From: Tipula vernalis
Lineage: Eukaryota; Arthropoda; Insecta; Diptera; Tipulidae
Assembly (NCBI GenBank): GCA_958295665.1
Contig: OY282560.1
Coordinates: forward strand, 194,241,011 to 194,305,010
Reading direction: 5' to 3'
Length of the DNA stretch: 64,000 nucleotides
In this document: piece after piece, positions 23,148 through 35,361 of the stretch
How the letters are laid out: the number at the start of each line of letters is the position of its first letter
How positions within the stretch are numbered: position 1 is the stretch's first letter
Translations under genes and position numbers: made by a program
Notes under the pieces: model-generated
Told to the model about the DNA's origin: nothing
Seen by the model: only the letters and a program-made list of their open reading frames with translations
The model's database searches: none

Positions 23148-23574
23148 AATAATACACAATTTGGCCCAATTCGGGAATGTGCAATCAAATATTTATGTAT
23201 TCCAGCCACATCCGTTGAATCCGAACGAGTTTTTAGTACGACGGGACAAATTATTAGTGATCGGCGTTCACAACTTAAACCAAAAAACGTTGATATGCTC
23301 ACATTTTTACATAAAAATAACTGGTTGATAAATAAATAATAAATAATTTTTTGTAAGTCATTTTATTTCTTGAATTGTGATATTTTTTTAAATTATAATT
23401 ACTTGTTAGTACGGTTTGTGATATTAATATTTCATTGCTACGAGTGGTTTTAATTCATGTTGAATTAAATTAAAAAGGAGTTTTTGTTATTATTTTAATT
23501 TTTTTTAATAAACTTTGATAAATTGAACAAAAATTGTTCTTTACATTTTTTAATATTTAATACCCATAATAACC

Positions 23575-23695
23575 GATAGTATCGATAGTATATCGATAGT
23601 TTTTAGTTTTATCACGATAGTGATACTATCGATTTCATAAATAGAAAATATCGAAACTATCGATAGCGCGGACTATCGATAGTTTTCCAACACTA
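23575..23695. promoter_or_regulatory. hAT right tip with clustered TATCGATA sites
   Basis: Exact TATCGATA at 23580, 23591, 23658 and 23674, plus variants (ACTATCGATTT, ATATCGAAA), ending in the right TIR. The site count mirrors the left tip: four exact copies each. Confidence 0.7.
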
Positions 23696-23703
23696 CTATG
23701 TGT
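23696..23703. repeat. hAT target-site duplication CTATGTGT (right)
   Basis: Identical to 20418-20425. Confidence 0.93.
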
Positions 23704-24095
23704 ATACTTTAATCATGCTTACCCGCAAATATTTAATATTGGGTTTACCTATTGAAATAACGATTATTCGAAAACTTGAAAAATTGGATACTATGACTCA
23801 AAACTTTTTTCTATCAGCAAACATCTCACTATGATTTTTCGATAGGCCTATGTGTGTAGTATAATCACGCTCATTCGCCAAAATTTCATATTGGGTTTAA
23901 CTGTTGAAATATCGATTATTCGAAAACTTGAAAAATAGGATCTTATGCATACTTAAGAAAATCGAAATCTAAAAACTTTCTCCTATCGGCAAATATCTCA
24001 CTATGATTTTTCGATAGGCCTAGGTCTAGAGTATAATCATGTTCATCCGCTAAAATTTCATATTGGGTTTAACTATTGAAATAACGATTACAAGC
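23704..24095. repeat. Tandem units around the hAT insertion, 150-180 bp
   Basis: Shared blocks are tttcgataggcctatgtgtgtagtataatca(c/t)g, aaaatttcatattgggttta, gaaataacgattattcgaaaacttgaaaaat and actttctcctatcggcaaa. The unit broken by the hAT spans 20360-20425 and resumes at 23696. Further units start near 23795 and 23965. Confidence 0.75.
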
Positions 24096-24152
24096 GCGAT
24101 TTTGTTGTTGTTGTAAAATCTAATATTAATTTAGGATCAACTTCATTCGCAT
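24096..24152. repeat. Right half of the inverted repeat around the hAT region
   Basis: Reverse complement of 20160-20222. Confidence 0.7.
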
Positions 24153-24349
24153 GTTTGATTTAAAATATTTGGCTTTGTGTCAGATGTGTCGGGTTTGAGG
24201 ATACGTGGAAACAAAATAATTTTGTCTCTCACAAATTTTCCAACCACGATTTTGATCAATTGTGGATGTTCTATGGCCGATTCTGGCCAATATAAACTAT
24301 TTTCAAGGTCAGTTTAGTAACGCACCATTTTGCACAATCGTCATACTCC

Positions 24350-24500
24350 GAAAAATATATTTTATTATATAAACGGAATATATGGGATTTCTGGTGTGAT
24401 AATCACATGAGAAATCTTATCCCATTTCCTAAAGTACGCTATGCACACATTTTGTAATTACAGGCACAAAGTTGCACAATCCCAATGGTCCGAATTATTG
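24350..24500. repeat. Repeat edge shared with 30570-30640
   Basis: Both places carry gggatttctggtgtgat and cacaatcccaatggtccgaa, in opposite order along the strand. Here gatttctggtgtgataatcacatgagaaatc forms a long near-palindrome. At 30570 the shared block marks the exact edge of the BEL/Pao coding match. Confidence 0.6.
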
Positions 24501-27500
24501 ATTGATTGATTGATTGTGAGTGTACGGCCAAGCATTATAGCAAGTCTCCCGGACTCCCGGGCACACACCGTACACCCGTTTACACACAACAAAACCGAAG
24601 GATAGGATAGGATTATTAGTAGGGACAGACTCGACCCGGTTACAGACACGAATGCGATCGATAGTTAGTAAATTAACGGCACAAAAGACAACACAATATA
24701 TCTACATTTTTAGATGATCATCTCTCTGGAATCCAGGGCCGGATACTCAGGACTCCCTAAACCTAAATTAAAAATTTTAATGTTGTAATTTCCCCCTGTT
24801 CGCCTTTCATTAATTTACATGAAAAAATATTTAAGAAAATGTAAAATCACTAAGCTAAAATTATAATTATAATTACAGTAGAAATAGCTTACAGCAAATA
24901 CTCAAGGGACATAATTTTGTTCACTATAGCCGGCAGTTCATTTTAATCAAATATTCGTTTACGTTTATAAACGTAGTTCTTTGTTTGTAGTGTATAATAA
25001 AAAATAAGTGTTCGTGCAAATTCAAGGCACATAACTATATGACAAAACCATATGATCATTATAAGCGTTTGTTCGTTATATACGTGGTTTGGTATAAACG
25101 GATTATACTGTATTATAAAAAACATCATTATAACAAAATAAAGATAAAATTAAATTAAATAAAGTTGAAATTAAACTTTTATGATTGATTATGAGTGTAC
25201 GATCAAGCATAATAGCAGGATCTCCCGGACTCCCGGGCCCATGCCGTACACCCGTTCACATACAACAAAACCGAAGGATTGGATAGGATTATAAGTTGGG
25301 ACAGACTCGACCCGGTTACAGACACCAATGCGATTGATAGTTAGTAAATTATTAGTACAATATATAATAAATAGGTTAGCATAAGACAGCACAATCTAAC
25401 TACATTATTAGATGATCATCTCTCTGTAATCCAGGGCCGGATACTCAGGACTCCCTAAATCCTAAATCTAAAACAGGGCTTAAAAAATTATTAATGTTGT
25501 AATTTCACCCTTGTCCGTCTTTTATTAATTTACCTGATAAAATAATTAATAAAAATTTAAAATAACAGCGCTTATTTCCTTATTAATGGTCCTTTTATAT
25601 CCAATTAAAAATTATTACTTACTGCAACAAGAATTAACATAAACATTAAATCGTTTAAACATAAAATTTAACTTAAAACTAATCATCAATTTCCTACCGA
25701 TCCAGAAAAGAAAATATATAATTATGAATTCAATTATTTTATAAAATTTATATAAAATGATTTTATCCACTTTTGACATATAATACCCCGATAACTATGC
25801 TGATTTCAAATAAAGAAAATGTAAAATAATCCATTATTATTATATAACCCACGCTGCTAGGGGCAACGTGAGTTATATTTGGTATAACAAAATGTTGAGT
25901 AGTCATTGGAAAATTATTCGTAGTTAAATTGAATGAAAAACTATATTCCAAAAATTAGTTAAATTAAAGTACACCATGACAATTTAAAGAATGGTCACTA
26001 TGATAAAATTTATTTCAAAATTCAATGCTCCATTGTGAAAACACAAAATGGAACTATTTCTTATTAATTTACGAAATTAATTTCAACAAAAGTGGATAAA
26101 ACGTTGTATGCCACTCGTGAGCAAAGAGATATTATCCGCTCGGGATATTGTCCCACTCGGCTATCGCCTCGTTTGACAAACTTATCCCTCATGGATAATA
26201 TCTCGTTTTGCTCACTAGTACCATAAATAACTATAAATGATAATATTACAGCACCACAATACTTAGATTTATTAATAATTCAATAATTCAATACTATTAG
26301 TATATTAAGAATCAACAAATAAAATCAATATATAATTTCCCAGGCAACTCTGAAAACTAATTTTAATTAATAAATCACCATAATATCAAATTTTATTACT
26401 TAAATGAATAATTATTATAACCGGATCTTCATTATTCCCGAGCACACATCGTACACCCATTTATCCATCCCCAGCCAAAGGATAAGAGTAAATTGTTAGT
26501 AATTATATAGTAAAAATAGTTAGCACAGGACAACACAATTTCTAAACTACGGCTTATTCACTACTTGTTAATCCTGGAGGGTTGATTTAAACTAAAATTT
26601 AAATTTGAAATATGCGATTAATTTTGATCCCTATAATTATGATTAATTCTAGAACTATGTTTATTATGAAAATTGGATCATTTATTAGTAAATTAAAAAA
26701 GAGTTAAAGGGATCTCGAACCTAATTTTCGTATTTTAAAACTAAATTAATTAAAATATATTAATGGACAAAACAGAATATATTACACATTACAAAAATTA
26801 ACATTTTATTGATTTATTGATTGAGAGTGTACGGCCAAGCATTATAGCAGGATCTCCCGGCCTCCCGGGCACACACAGTACACCCGCACACATATAACAA
26901 AACCGAAGGATAGGATAGGATTATTAGTTGGGCCAGATTCGAACCGGTTACAGACACTAATGTGTTAATTAAATTAGGACTTAAAAAATTATTAATGTTG
27001 TAATTTCCCCTGTCCGCCTTTCATTAATTTACCTGATAAAATGTTTAAGAAAAATTAAAATTACTAAGCTAAGATAACAAAAACAGCGCTTTTTTATTTT
27101 TCATGTTTTTTGTATATCTAATTCATTAATTATTACACACTGCAACAAGAATAAAAATAAACATTAAAAACCATTTTAACGATAAAATTTTACTTAAAAC
27201 TAATCAGAAATTTTCTACCGATCAAGAAAAAGAGAATAAATAATTAAAAATTCAATTATTTTATAAAATGTATAATAAATAATTTAAAAATGATAATGTT
27301 ACAGCGCCACATTAGCCTAAAATCATCAATAATTCAGTTAGGTACTTACTATAAGTATATCAAGAATCAACAAATAAAATCAATATATAATTTCCCAGGC
27401 AACTCTGAAAACTAATTTTAATTAATAAATCACCATAATATCAAAGTCAAATCTAATTCTGAAATTCAGGATTAATTTAATCCTCATATTAAAGATTGAT

Positions 27501-28000
27501 TCTGGAACTATGTTATATTCTGAAAATTGAATTATTAATTAGCAAATTAAGGAAGAGAAACCTTTAAATATTTTTAAACTAAATTCATTAATATACATTA
27601 ATGAGCAAAACACAATATATTACATACAAGTATTACAAAAATTCACATTTTATAAAATTGCATATGTAAACTATCCCACTTCTAAGCTTATATTCTAAAA
27701 GAACGTTTAAAAATATTAAATTGTTAAGTTATAATTTAAATTCACAGCACTTGTTCCATTAGTTACCATTCTCCTGTAAATAGTTAATTAACTGTTTACC
27801 TACTGCAACTAGATTTAAAAATAAAAAGTTGAAAATATTTATTTAACCATACTATTAAATTTAAACTAATCGGCAATTTCCTACAAATCTAGAAAAAAGG
27901 AGATTAATAATGTTCAAATTAATTATTTATTTATAAAAGTATATAATATAATTTAAATGCCAGAACTCAGGATTTTATAAATCTATATTAGGACATCAAA
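24500..28000. repeat. Large degenerate tandem repeats with CTCCCGGACTCCCGGGCAC block
   Basis: A GC-rich landmark (gtgtacggccaagcattatagc, ctcccggactcccgggcacac, aaaccgaaggataggatagg) occurs at about 24516, 25192 and 26826, with a degraded version at about 26425-26475. AT-rich parts follow in the same order in several copies: gtaatttcccctgtccgcctttcattaattt, actgcaacaagaat, actaatca.aatttcctaccgatc. A 155-bp block (aatcaacaaataaaatcaat to caccataatatcaaa) is almost identical at 26310-26392 and 27362-27444, about 1050 bp apart. No gene is recognised. It might be the remains of a tandemly duplicated non-autonomous element. Confidence 0.75.
26112..26216. repeat. Hairpin of about 105 bp inside the repeat field
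   Basis: ACTCGTGAGCAAAGAGATAT and its continuation to ATCC pair with GGATAATATCTCGTTTTGC and TCACTAGT near 26195-26216. It interrupts the larger repeat and looks like a small foldback insertion. Confidence 0.6.
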
Positions 28001-29670
28001 AAATTATTATTATTATTGATGTTTTAATTTACTAATCTAGTTGACATAATTAAAATAAAACAAAAAATCAAAAACTACGAAATTTATTATTTATTATAAA
28101 ATTTTTACTCCGTTTATGTACATATTACCCTGCAAAATAAAGCATGCAAAGTAAGTAAAATAATAAATCCATGAAATAAAATTGAAACATTATTCTCCTA
28201 CAAAACTAATCGGTGTACTATACAAGCAAAATTGACGTTTACGTGTGAAAAACTGCAACCTAAAACTTCAATCATATTCTATTAAGTTAATAATAAACTT
28301 CAATACATTTAGCCTTTCGAAAATGTTTTCACATAATTCCACCTCGTTCACCATCTTTTAATCGAAATTTGGCATGCATTAATGAATACGTCATTCAAAC
28401 CAAAATCATAACTCAACTCAAATCAACACTTCCAAGTTAGTATTTTATTTATATGGTTTAGTTAATTTATAGCCTTTTCACATTAATTAAATAAATTTAA
28501 TAATTTAATGCATTTTATAATACCCTGTAAAAAATAAAATAACCCATATCTAAAATAAATCCATCCTTTATGAATTATATAAGGCGAATTCCAATTCGAC
28601 TCAAAACTTATTTGATTATACCAAAATATAGGAAACCTATTTGAGTCGAATACCCTAAAATTTCGTTGTGTTTGTACAGTTCATGTTTTATTAAAAACAT
28701 TATAGTTGTAACATGAATACAAAAACAAAAAGAGGGGAAATATCAAAATAAAATAAAAACAACAGATTCTTATATACTAAACCACCAACACACATTAAAA
28801 GCAAATATCTCTACAATCTTCCATGTGCGTAGCAGAAGACTTAAAATGTTTTCATTATTTTATATACAGCTAATACCATTACAGCGCACATACAAAACAA
28901 TCCTGATCTATATGTCAAGATATAGAAAAATATTTGGAACAACTATACAGCACCCACAAAAAAGTCTCTGGTTTTGTTGTTGTTGCTTAGCTAATATATA
29001 GCAAAAACCAATAATAAATAGTATATTTCCCTAATAGGATCCGCGTAAAGAGCGAACGAGGCGGCCCGTACAAACATTTCGTTGGCTTTGTCATGTATGA
29101 ATTTTCAAGAATGTACTTCTGTCTATTATACTTTGTACATAACATAAAAACCAAGAACCAAAACCATACCGAAACCCAAAAAATGTGTATACGTATGTAT
29201 AAACATTTTTGTATGTATGTATAAATACCTTTGTTTGGCTTGCAAGAACGCATTCAATTATGCGTAAATATAAAATCGAATATGAAATTAACTATGACGT
29301 ATGTTAATTTACGTTAAAAACTATTTTGATATGATCCAATTATTAGGTTTTTGTAATAAAATCCATGTACAATCAATCACACACACGTTAATAACATGCA
29401 CCCAATAAATATAAAACATTGCCTGATAAATGCATCCCGGTGGATTGCATTTTCCAAAATTACACTTTAAATTATTTTACATCCACTTTAATTATTATTT
29501 CACTAAAAACTGAATTAAATAGAAATAAAATTATAATTAAACTTTATATACTATATGTATATAGAGTATATACATAACACTACATAAACTACATAAATAA
29601 AACAAAATAAAAATAAAATTAAATTAAATTTTTGAAGAGGACAGAAAAAACACGTCTATCCTCTTTGACG
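28001..29670. other. AT-rich DNA, no gene seen
   Basis: Only short features: a 13-bp inverted repeat, attcgactcaaa and tttgagtcgaat (about 28590-28650), and simple AT runs. The chance frame at 28987-29253 (minus) shows no family. Confidence 0.5.
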
Positions 29671-29675
29671 AACAT

Positions 29676-30590
29676 TCGCTCACCCCACAGCGGTGGTTGT
29701 TTTACATGAAGCATCAAATACCATAAGAAATTTGGTTGTCGTACTTTCCTTAAACACTGCATGGTGCGGCATAAAATAGTTCATCTGATTTTCACGCGGT
29801 ACTTCTGACCATGTTTGTGGTGTCATCTGGCCCAATTCAATGTACTCTTCTATAAATTGTGTATAGTCCTTTTGGTAGTCTGCTGATTTTGAAAATTTTC
29901 TTTCTATTCCAAACATTCTAGCTTTCGCACTGGCCAACGAGTCTCCTAATTTTGGTCGTGGTTCCTTGAAAGGCAACCACACGATAAACCTCCCATCCGG
30001 TGCTCTAGTTGTTGTGTCTCTTAACAAAATTTCACATGGATCATCCGCCCTATGGCTAGAAGTAACTGTAATCTCTTCGACTTCCCAAAATCTTTGGAGT
30101 AATTCCATTAAATTATCATTCGAAACATTGCTATTCATCACTGCGTTATAATTCCGTATGCTGTGCGCTTCTTTGTCTTGGTAGATTTTCCCAGCTATTA
30201 ACCAACCAAATTTCGATGAGTGTACAGGTAAACTGTTGATTAACATTTCTTTTGCTCATTTAAAATATCCATAAAGAATTCTGCTCCGATCAAGAGGTCC
30301 ACTGAATTTGGTCTAATAAAATGGGGATCATCCAACTCCAATTGCCTTGTATTGCGATCATCGCAGCTGGTAGAGATGATGATATTCTTTCTATTATATG
30401 AGTTGTCAAGTTTATAGTGTAGTATGGTACTACACATGATGTTATTGTAACGGTTGTTTTTCCTCTTGTTTTCCCTGCCGAACATGATGCTAGTCCGTAA
30501 ATAGACATGTGTGAATACTGTCGTCTTAGTCCCAGGCGTTGAACACACGATTCTGTTATAAAGGATGAGCACAATCCCAATGGTCCGAAT
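29676..30590 (-). pseudogene. BEL/Pao pol fragment: protease, linker and RT start
   Basis: Read on the minus strand from 30590, it gives SSFITESCVQRLGLRR and IYGLASCSAGKTRG (end of the retropepsin domain), then after a frameshift LELDDPHFIRPNSVDLLIGAEFF, the conserved block after the BEL protease. An open frame 30246-29680 continues LPVHSSKFGWLIAGKI, ELLQRFWEVEEI, TTTRAPDGRFIVWLPFKE, DYTQFIEEYIELGQM, NYFMPHHAVFKES and VFDASCK, the N-terminal part of BEL/Pao reverse transcriptase. It stops before the YxDD motif. Both ends are abrupt; the upstream edge falls on a sequence shared with 24474. Confidence 0.88.
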
Positions 30591-30779
30591 TATATATAGA
30601 AATCTTGAGTTTTATAAAATGGGATTTCTGGTGTGATGTACACTATGTAGGTTCTAATTAATTATTTAAAATAAGTCCAACATGTAGTTCGGAACAACTT
30701 GGTAAACAATTTCCTCCGTTTAACAAAAATGGTCTGCGCAAAACGTCGCTAATTCACTGAAGAAGATTAACTGAAGAAT

Positions 30780-31287
30780 CCAATAGTTCATGGAGTACAC
30801 ACGTGACATTAGTTCAGAAACTAAATGGCAAGGTTCGTCCTTGTTTAGGGAAGTGAGGAAAAGGGATGCGTATCTGTTGCCTTTAATCGACGGACTCATC
30901 AGCCGACTGAAAGGAGACAATATGGTTCCCAATTCTCGACAAGACAGCATTTACAATTGCTGGTCGTCCTTTGCATTTGGTTGGCTGATTCGCCATGAAT
31001 TTCACGACCGTGTTTTCGTGTATCTAGGCGACCTTTTAATTGCTATTAGGACATTTGAAGATCATTTTAGATTGCTAACAATTGTTGCCAAAGGACTGTT
31101 GGATGCGGGTTTAACGACTATTGGACTATTGGATGCGGGAATCTTCTCAACAAACCCGGAAAAGGTAAAAGCTGTTTACGATTATCCAGTACAAACTACT
31201 CTTGATAAACTTCGTCGTTTCTTAAGAATGGCAAGATGGTATCGGTGTTTTATCCCTTTTTTCGCGCTTCTCTTGTTGCGTCTCTAG
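30780..31287 (+). pseudogene. Ty3/gypsy reverse transcriptase remnant
   Basis: One open frame carries LLPLIDGLISRLKG, then WLIRHEFHDRVFVYLGDLLIAIRTFEDHFRLL, GLLDAGLTT, then NPEKVKAVYDYPVQTTLDKL and RRFLRMARWYRCFIP. These are the RT palm and connection blocks of gypsy-like pol. The catalytic YLDD reads YLGD, so one essential Asp is lost. The block between the palm start and YLDD (normally about 90 residues with the LK.AFWQ segment) is mostly deleted. GLL-DAG is duplicated (LDAGLTTIGLLDAGIF). The enzyme is dead despite the open frame. Confidence 0.85.
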
Positions 31288-32030
31288 TAGATTGAATCAT
31301 AAATAACTTGAAATATGTTTGGTCTGCGAGAGCCCAGCATTATAGAGAATGTCAAATTGGTCCTTGAAATTGTTCCAGTATTGGTACAAGCAAAATTTCA
31401 AATTTCTCAAAACCGCTTGTGATTCAGTTTAATACTAGAAAGGTGATGATCGTGAGGAACATCTCATCGCGCATATGTCTCAAAAGTACTAATTTCTAAA
31501 ATTCTGTCTTTATCTGATTTCTACCCTAACTTTATTATTCTGACGGCCAAATCCTTGTCAATATTACTGGAAATAAAAATCGGTCTTTTACTATTATGTT
31601 TGATGTGCCAAATTGAACATTTTACCTAGCTCATTCCTTCGTTACATATGTACATTCTAGTACAAGCTCAGAACTCTCCACGTCTGCTAACGTTGTTTCT
31701 GCCGTATATATAATTCAGGGATAATTGGCCCAAAATTATGATGTAAGCCAGTAAATATTTCCACCAGAACTGAGATGGGTTGACAAAGATTAGTTGTGCA
31801 GCCTATGCAGCGCTTATTTGTATACTTTTTGGGCCAATATCGTAGATCCAAACTCGGAAATATTTACCTGTTTATTGTTTTTGCAACCTTTCAGAATAGC
31901 TTTGCCTCAGACCTTAGAGAAAGACATTTTTTTCTCCGTTTCAGTACCACAGTAAGATTCTTGGCTAAGTTCAATGTGAAAACCTGTTTCACGTTATTGT
32001 CCGCAAGCAAATAGTAGACTCGCAGCAGTG
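31288..32030 (+). pseudogene. Gypsy pol downstream part with integrase remnant
   Basis: The frame at 31796-32014 contains YFLGQYRRSKLGNIYLFIVF and ATFQNSFASDLRER, which lines up with the integrase-core segment DIVGPLPRSKxGNxYLFVVVDTFSKF. Both Asp positions of that segment read as other residues. Between 31290 and 31790 I see only fragments. It follows the RT remnant in the normal gypsy order, so both likely come from one element. Confidence 0.6.
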
Positions 32031-33840
32031 CAGGGTAATAATAGTCAGTAAACGCTACTCGCGAAATGCCTCGCTATCAGTGATTCAAAGAGGCGCGATA
32101 GTTCAGGAAATCAAAGCTTATCTAAAACCGTCATAGCTCTGGTGGAGTGTGTCACAACAAACCTCTGATTCCAAGCAGTTTTCTTAGTGTTTGCTCAATC
32201 AACATTGGCAATGGATTGAGAAATAAAATTCAGCCAATAATACCTAATTATCATTATATTAAAAATTTTCCATTAATGAGTATACACCATTATCTATATT
32301 ATGGTTCAGAATAGTAATAAATTTAAGAATGTTTCTTCATTCTCGTAAACAATTTTTAAAAAGATTGACATTAATTACTTACCATTAATAATTATTATTG
32401 TATTAAAAAAGATGTTTTATGGGGCATACTCAAATTAATCCCCCACTTCTATTTATCCTTTTATGTCAAAACTTAATTAACTATAATTTAAAGCAAACAA
32501 TTTGGGACACACTACATTGACGGATAAACTAAAGTAATACCAAATTTAATACCTTCGGATTATATCGACATAAAAGATAACAATTTAATAAGCCACATGA
32601 CGAATCAAGCTAATTACCATACAGCTACATACGTACATATAACGTAAATATTATTATTCGATAATAAAATAATAAACTGAACTACATTATCCTATCACAT
32701 ACCCAAAATAAACATATACATACACAAACATAATTATATCCATTGAAAATATTAAATATGTTATGGTTATTTAGATTTAATGCCTTTATCGATTTTATTT
32801 ATGTTAATATAATGACCAATATTAAATAAAAATAACAATTTGTATTTTTTATTTTATGTACATTACTTATAAAAAAATTTACTGAGTGTACTTTGAAAAA
32901 GCAACATGTACATACATATACATTGTGTACCTATCTGCTAATTAGATAAACAACGATATGAAAAACCATAAATGTAGTTTTAACAATACGGATTAACAAT
33001 AAAAACAAATCCACCCTAATTAATTCAAACTATTTATGTTTATAAAATATTCTGCAAAAATTTAATTTTTCACGTTTTAAAAAAAAACTTTAATACCATG
33101 TATTATCCACATCGAGCCAGACTATTAATACATCAAAATATAGCGAAACAAAATCTATTTCTATATACAACAAGGACAATAAAAAAAAGCTCTCCAAAAA
33201 TAAAAATAATGAATGAATGAAATGATTTTTTTTTTAAGTCTGCACAAAAAGTTTTAAGGGAATTCTAAAAAAATGAAACATAAAACCCCAACACAAAAAA
33301 CGAATGGTTGAAAAGCACCAAACAAATGAAAAATCATCACACAAAACAAAACACCAACAAAAAAAAAAAAAGTTTCTATTTATAAATAAAATACTTTTGA
33401 GAATATAATTTGTATGTGCTGCTTGCTTATAGCTAAACAAATTCATCATAATTCATTACGACTGTGTTTGTACATACCAAAGTAGAAAATGTTTTATGCA
33501 TTTGAATTTTTAATAACGCACAAAAAAAAAATTTTGTGTGCTATTTTAATTCCCCGAACTCATAATCAGGATTAATATTTAGCAGTAAATCCGAATATAT
33601 AAATGCACCTGTAGAAATTATAGATTAAAAGCTTAATTAAAAATTTAGTTTTTGGAAATTTATTTAATTTATTATGGGGTGGGGGTTTCAACTTTTATAC
33701 AACGTACTACAGTAAAATAGTTACTTTAAAGTTACTTTTCGTTGACCTGCTTTGTAAGAAAATATCATAACTGGGCCTTTTTCTCTTATGATAATTTTTT
33801 CAAATGTCAATTAAAATTTTTTGAATGTTGTTATAATATT
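32031..33840. other. AT-rich intronic DNA, no gene seen
   Basis: Poly-A/T tracts and ACATAC microrepeats; no feature I can support. Confidence 0.5.
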
Positions 33841-34220
33841 GTTCCTTTTTGAAACTCGTGCAGGAAAGATGAAAAGAAAATAACTTGGAGCAAAGAAATT
33901 TTATGCAATGGACAGACGTCGTAACAAAGGAGAAGCGATCCAAAAATTACTAATTTTACAAAAACTTGCACGCGTGGAAATAAAGGAAAAGCGAGAGTTT
34001 TGAGTCAATCGATTTTTGCCGAAACGAGTAACAATTCGTTCAACGAGAACCTGTTACAAGTTTTACTCTGGCGGGAAATAAACGAAAAATGGTTATATTT
34101 TAATACGGTAATCAGTGGTGTAACTGGGTACCCGCAGCACACGAAGCCGCGAGGGAGGCCAACGGTTGTTGAGGCCCACGAGATAAATTTAAGATTAAAT
34201 AGCTCAGATTAAAGCTCAAC
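33841..34220. other. GC-richer patch, unclassified
   Basis: Composition is more balanced than the flanks. A 70-codon frame at 34000-34212 has a plausible residue mix (LLQVLLWREINEKWLYF, KPRGRPTVVEAHEIN) but no family I recognise. It lies just upstream of the mariner at 34349 and may be another transposon fragment. Confidence 0.3.
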
Positions 34221-35361
34221 CATTTCTTCTCAGTTCTGACCCAACAGAAACCAAAATGGCTTTTATTTCTGACAGATATTTAGATTTGGAAGAAACTTTA
34301 CTCAAATAGTTCGAAATAGATGCTTTCGATGTATGTATGTGTATTATATTGGGTTTACAAATAAACTTCTGACCTTTTTAGAAAGGTGTCGTTAGTATCA
34401 CTGTTTGCATATTATTCAATCGGGCAATACATGTTTTTTGGAGGTTAGATGTCAAGCTTGAATAATTACTAGTGACATTTGTTCAAAGCGTAAACAACAC
34501 GTATTTTCAAGTAATTGAAAATATCGAATTTTGTGCCAAAAAAACAACATTTGCGGGAAGTTTTACTTCATTATTTTTTGTTGAATAAAAGTGCAGCGGA
34601 AACAAATCGTTTGCTTGTGGAAGTTTACGGTGAACATGCTCCATCGAAAACAACATGCAAAGAGTGGTTTCAACGATTCAAAGTTGGTGATTTAAGAGAC
34701 AAAGAACGTGAAGGCAGACCAAGAAAATAAGATACAGAATTGGAAGAATTGCTTGATGTGCTTGAGTCCTTGTCAGACTCAAAAACAATTGGCAGAAGAG
34801 TTGAATATTACCCAACAATGTGTTTCGCAACGTATACATGCAATGGGATTGGTTTAGAAGCTGGGAAATTGGGTGCCACACAAATTGAAAGAAAGGGACA
34901 TGGAACGTCGGAAAATCATGTGCGAATTGTTGCTTCAACGACATCAAAGGAAGGGGTTTTTGCATCAGATCATCACTGGGGATGCAAAATGGATCCATTA
35001 TAACAATCCAAAGCGCAAATCAGCATGGGTCAATCCAGGTGAACCAGGGCCGTCGATGCCAAAAGCAAATATCCATGGTTCGAAGGTGATGCTTTGTATT
35101 TGGTGGAATATGAAGGGTGCCGTCTATTATGAGCTACTGAACGTATGTGAATTTTGTCCAAAATCTGTCCTAAAAATTAAAAAAACATACTGTGTGTGCA
35201 TGTATTAGTTAAAAATCATAATGTCTCGTTATTACGAATTTTATTTTTATGTAATCAAAGTTGAAATTTTTTTAACGAAGTTTAAATAAGATGGCAAAGA
35301 TTACAAGATAAAATAAACTAATTAAAATATTTCATTCTTTCCGAAAAACATTTCTTGGAAA

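Larger units (their letters stand above)
21326..23339 (+). pseudogene. hAT transposase, BED finger, three exons, one stop
   Basis: The exons inferred from consensus splice sites are 21326-21356, 21413-23052 and 23148-23339. Introns are 56 nt (gtaatc..ctacag) and 95 nt (gtaagc..ttttag). The joined frame has 621 codons. Exon 1 starts MDKFVSRQAK. A BED zinc finger follows (CLSCGREYK..., HLKRCH; about residues 50-75). The catalytic core has ITCDMWSS (first Asp), VVTDNAKVM (second Asp), LGCFAHSLNL and TRWNST. Exon 3 gives the C-terminal dimerisation block, IPATSVESERVFSTTGQI and RSQLKPKNVDML, then a natural stop. A single in-frame TAA at 22939-22941 would remove the dimerisation domain; both sides of it remain open. 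It acts by cut and paste at the TIRs listed here. Confidence 0.93.
20426..23695 (+). mobile_element. Nearly intact hAT transposon (3270 bp)
   Basis: Both ends are defined at the base. The left end TAGTGTTGGAAAA (20426) and right end TTTTCCAACACTA (23695) are inverted repeats. The 8-bp sequence CTATGTGT directly abuts both ends (20418-20425 and 23696-23703), the target duplication length of hAT elements. It contains one three-exon transposase gene on the plus strand. It landed inside a locally repeated AT-rich unit whose other copies (23796-24095) show the uninterrupted sequence (aggcctatgtgtgtagtataatca). One premature stop in the gene is the only clear defect. Confidence 0.95.

Noticed and set aside
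26925..26950. GGTTCGAATC-like B box (reverse complement of gattcgaacc) suggesting a tRNA gene or SINE
   Set aside because: No A box at the right distance upstream on that strand and no cloverleaf; the other repeat copies read cgacccggtt, so the match is accidental.
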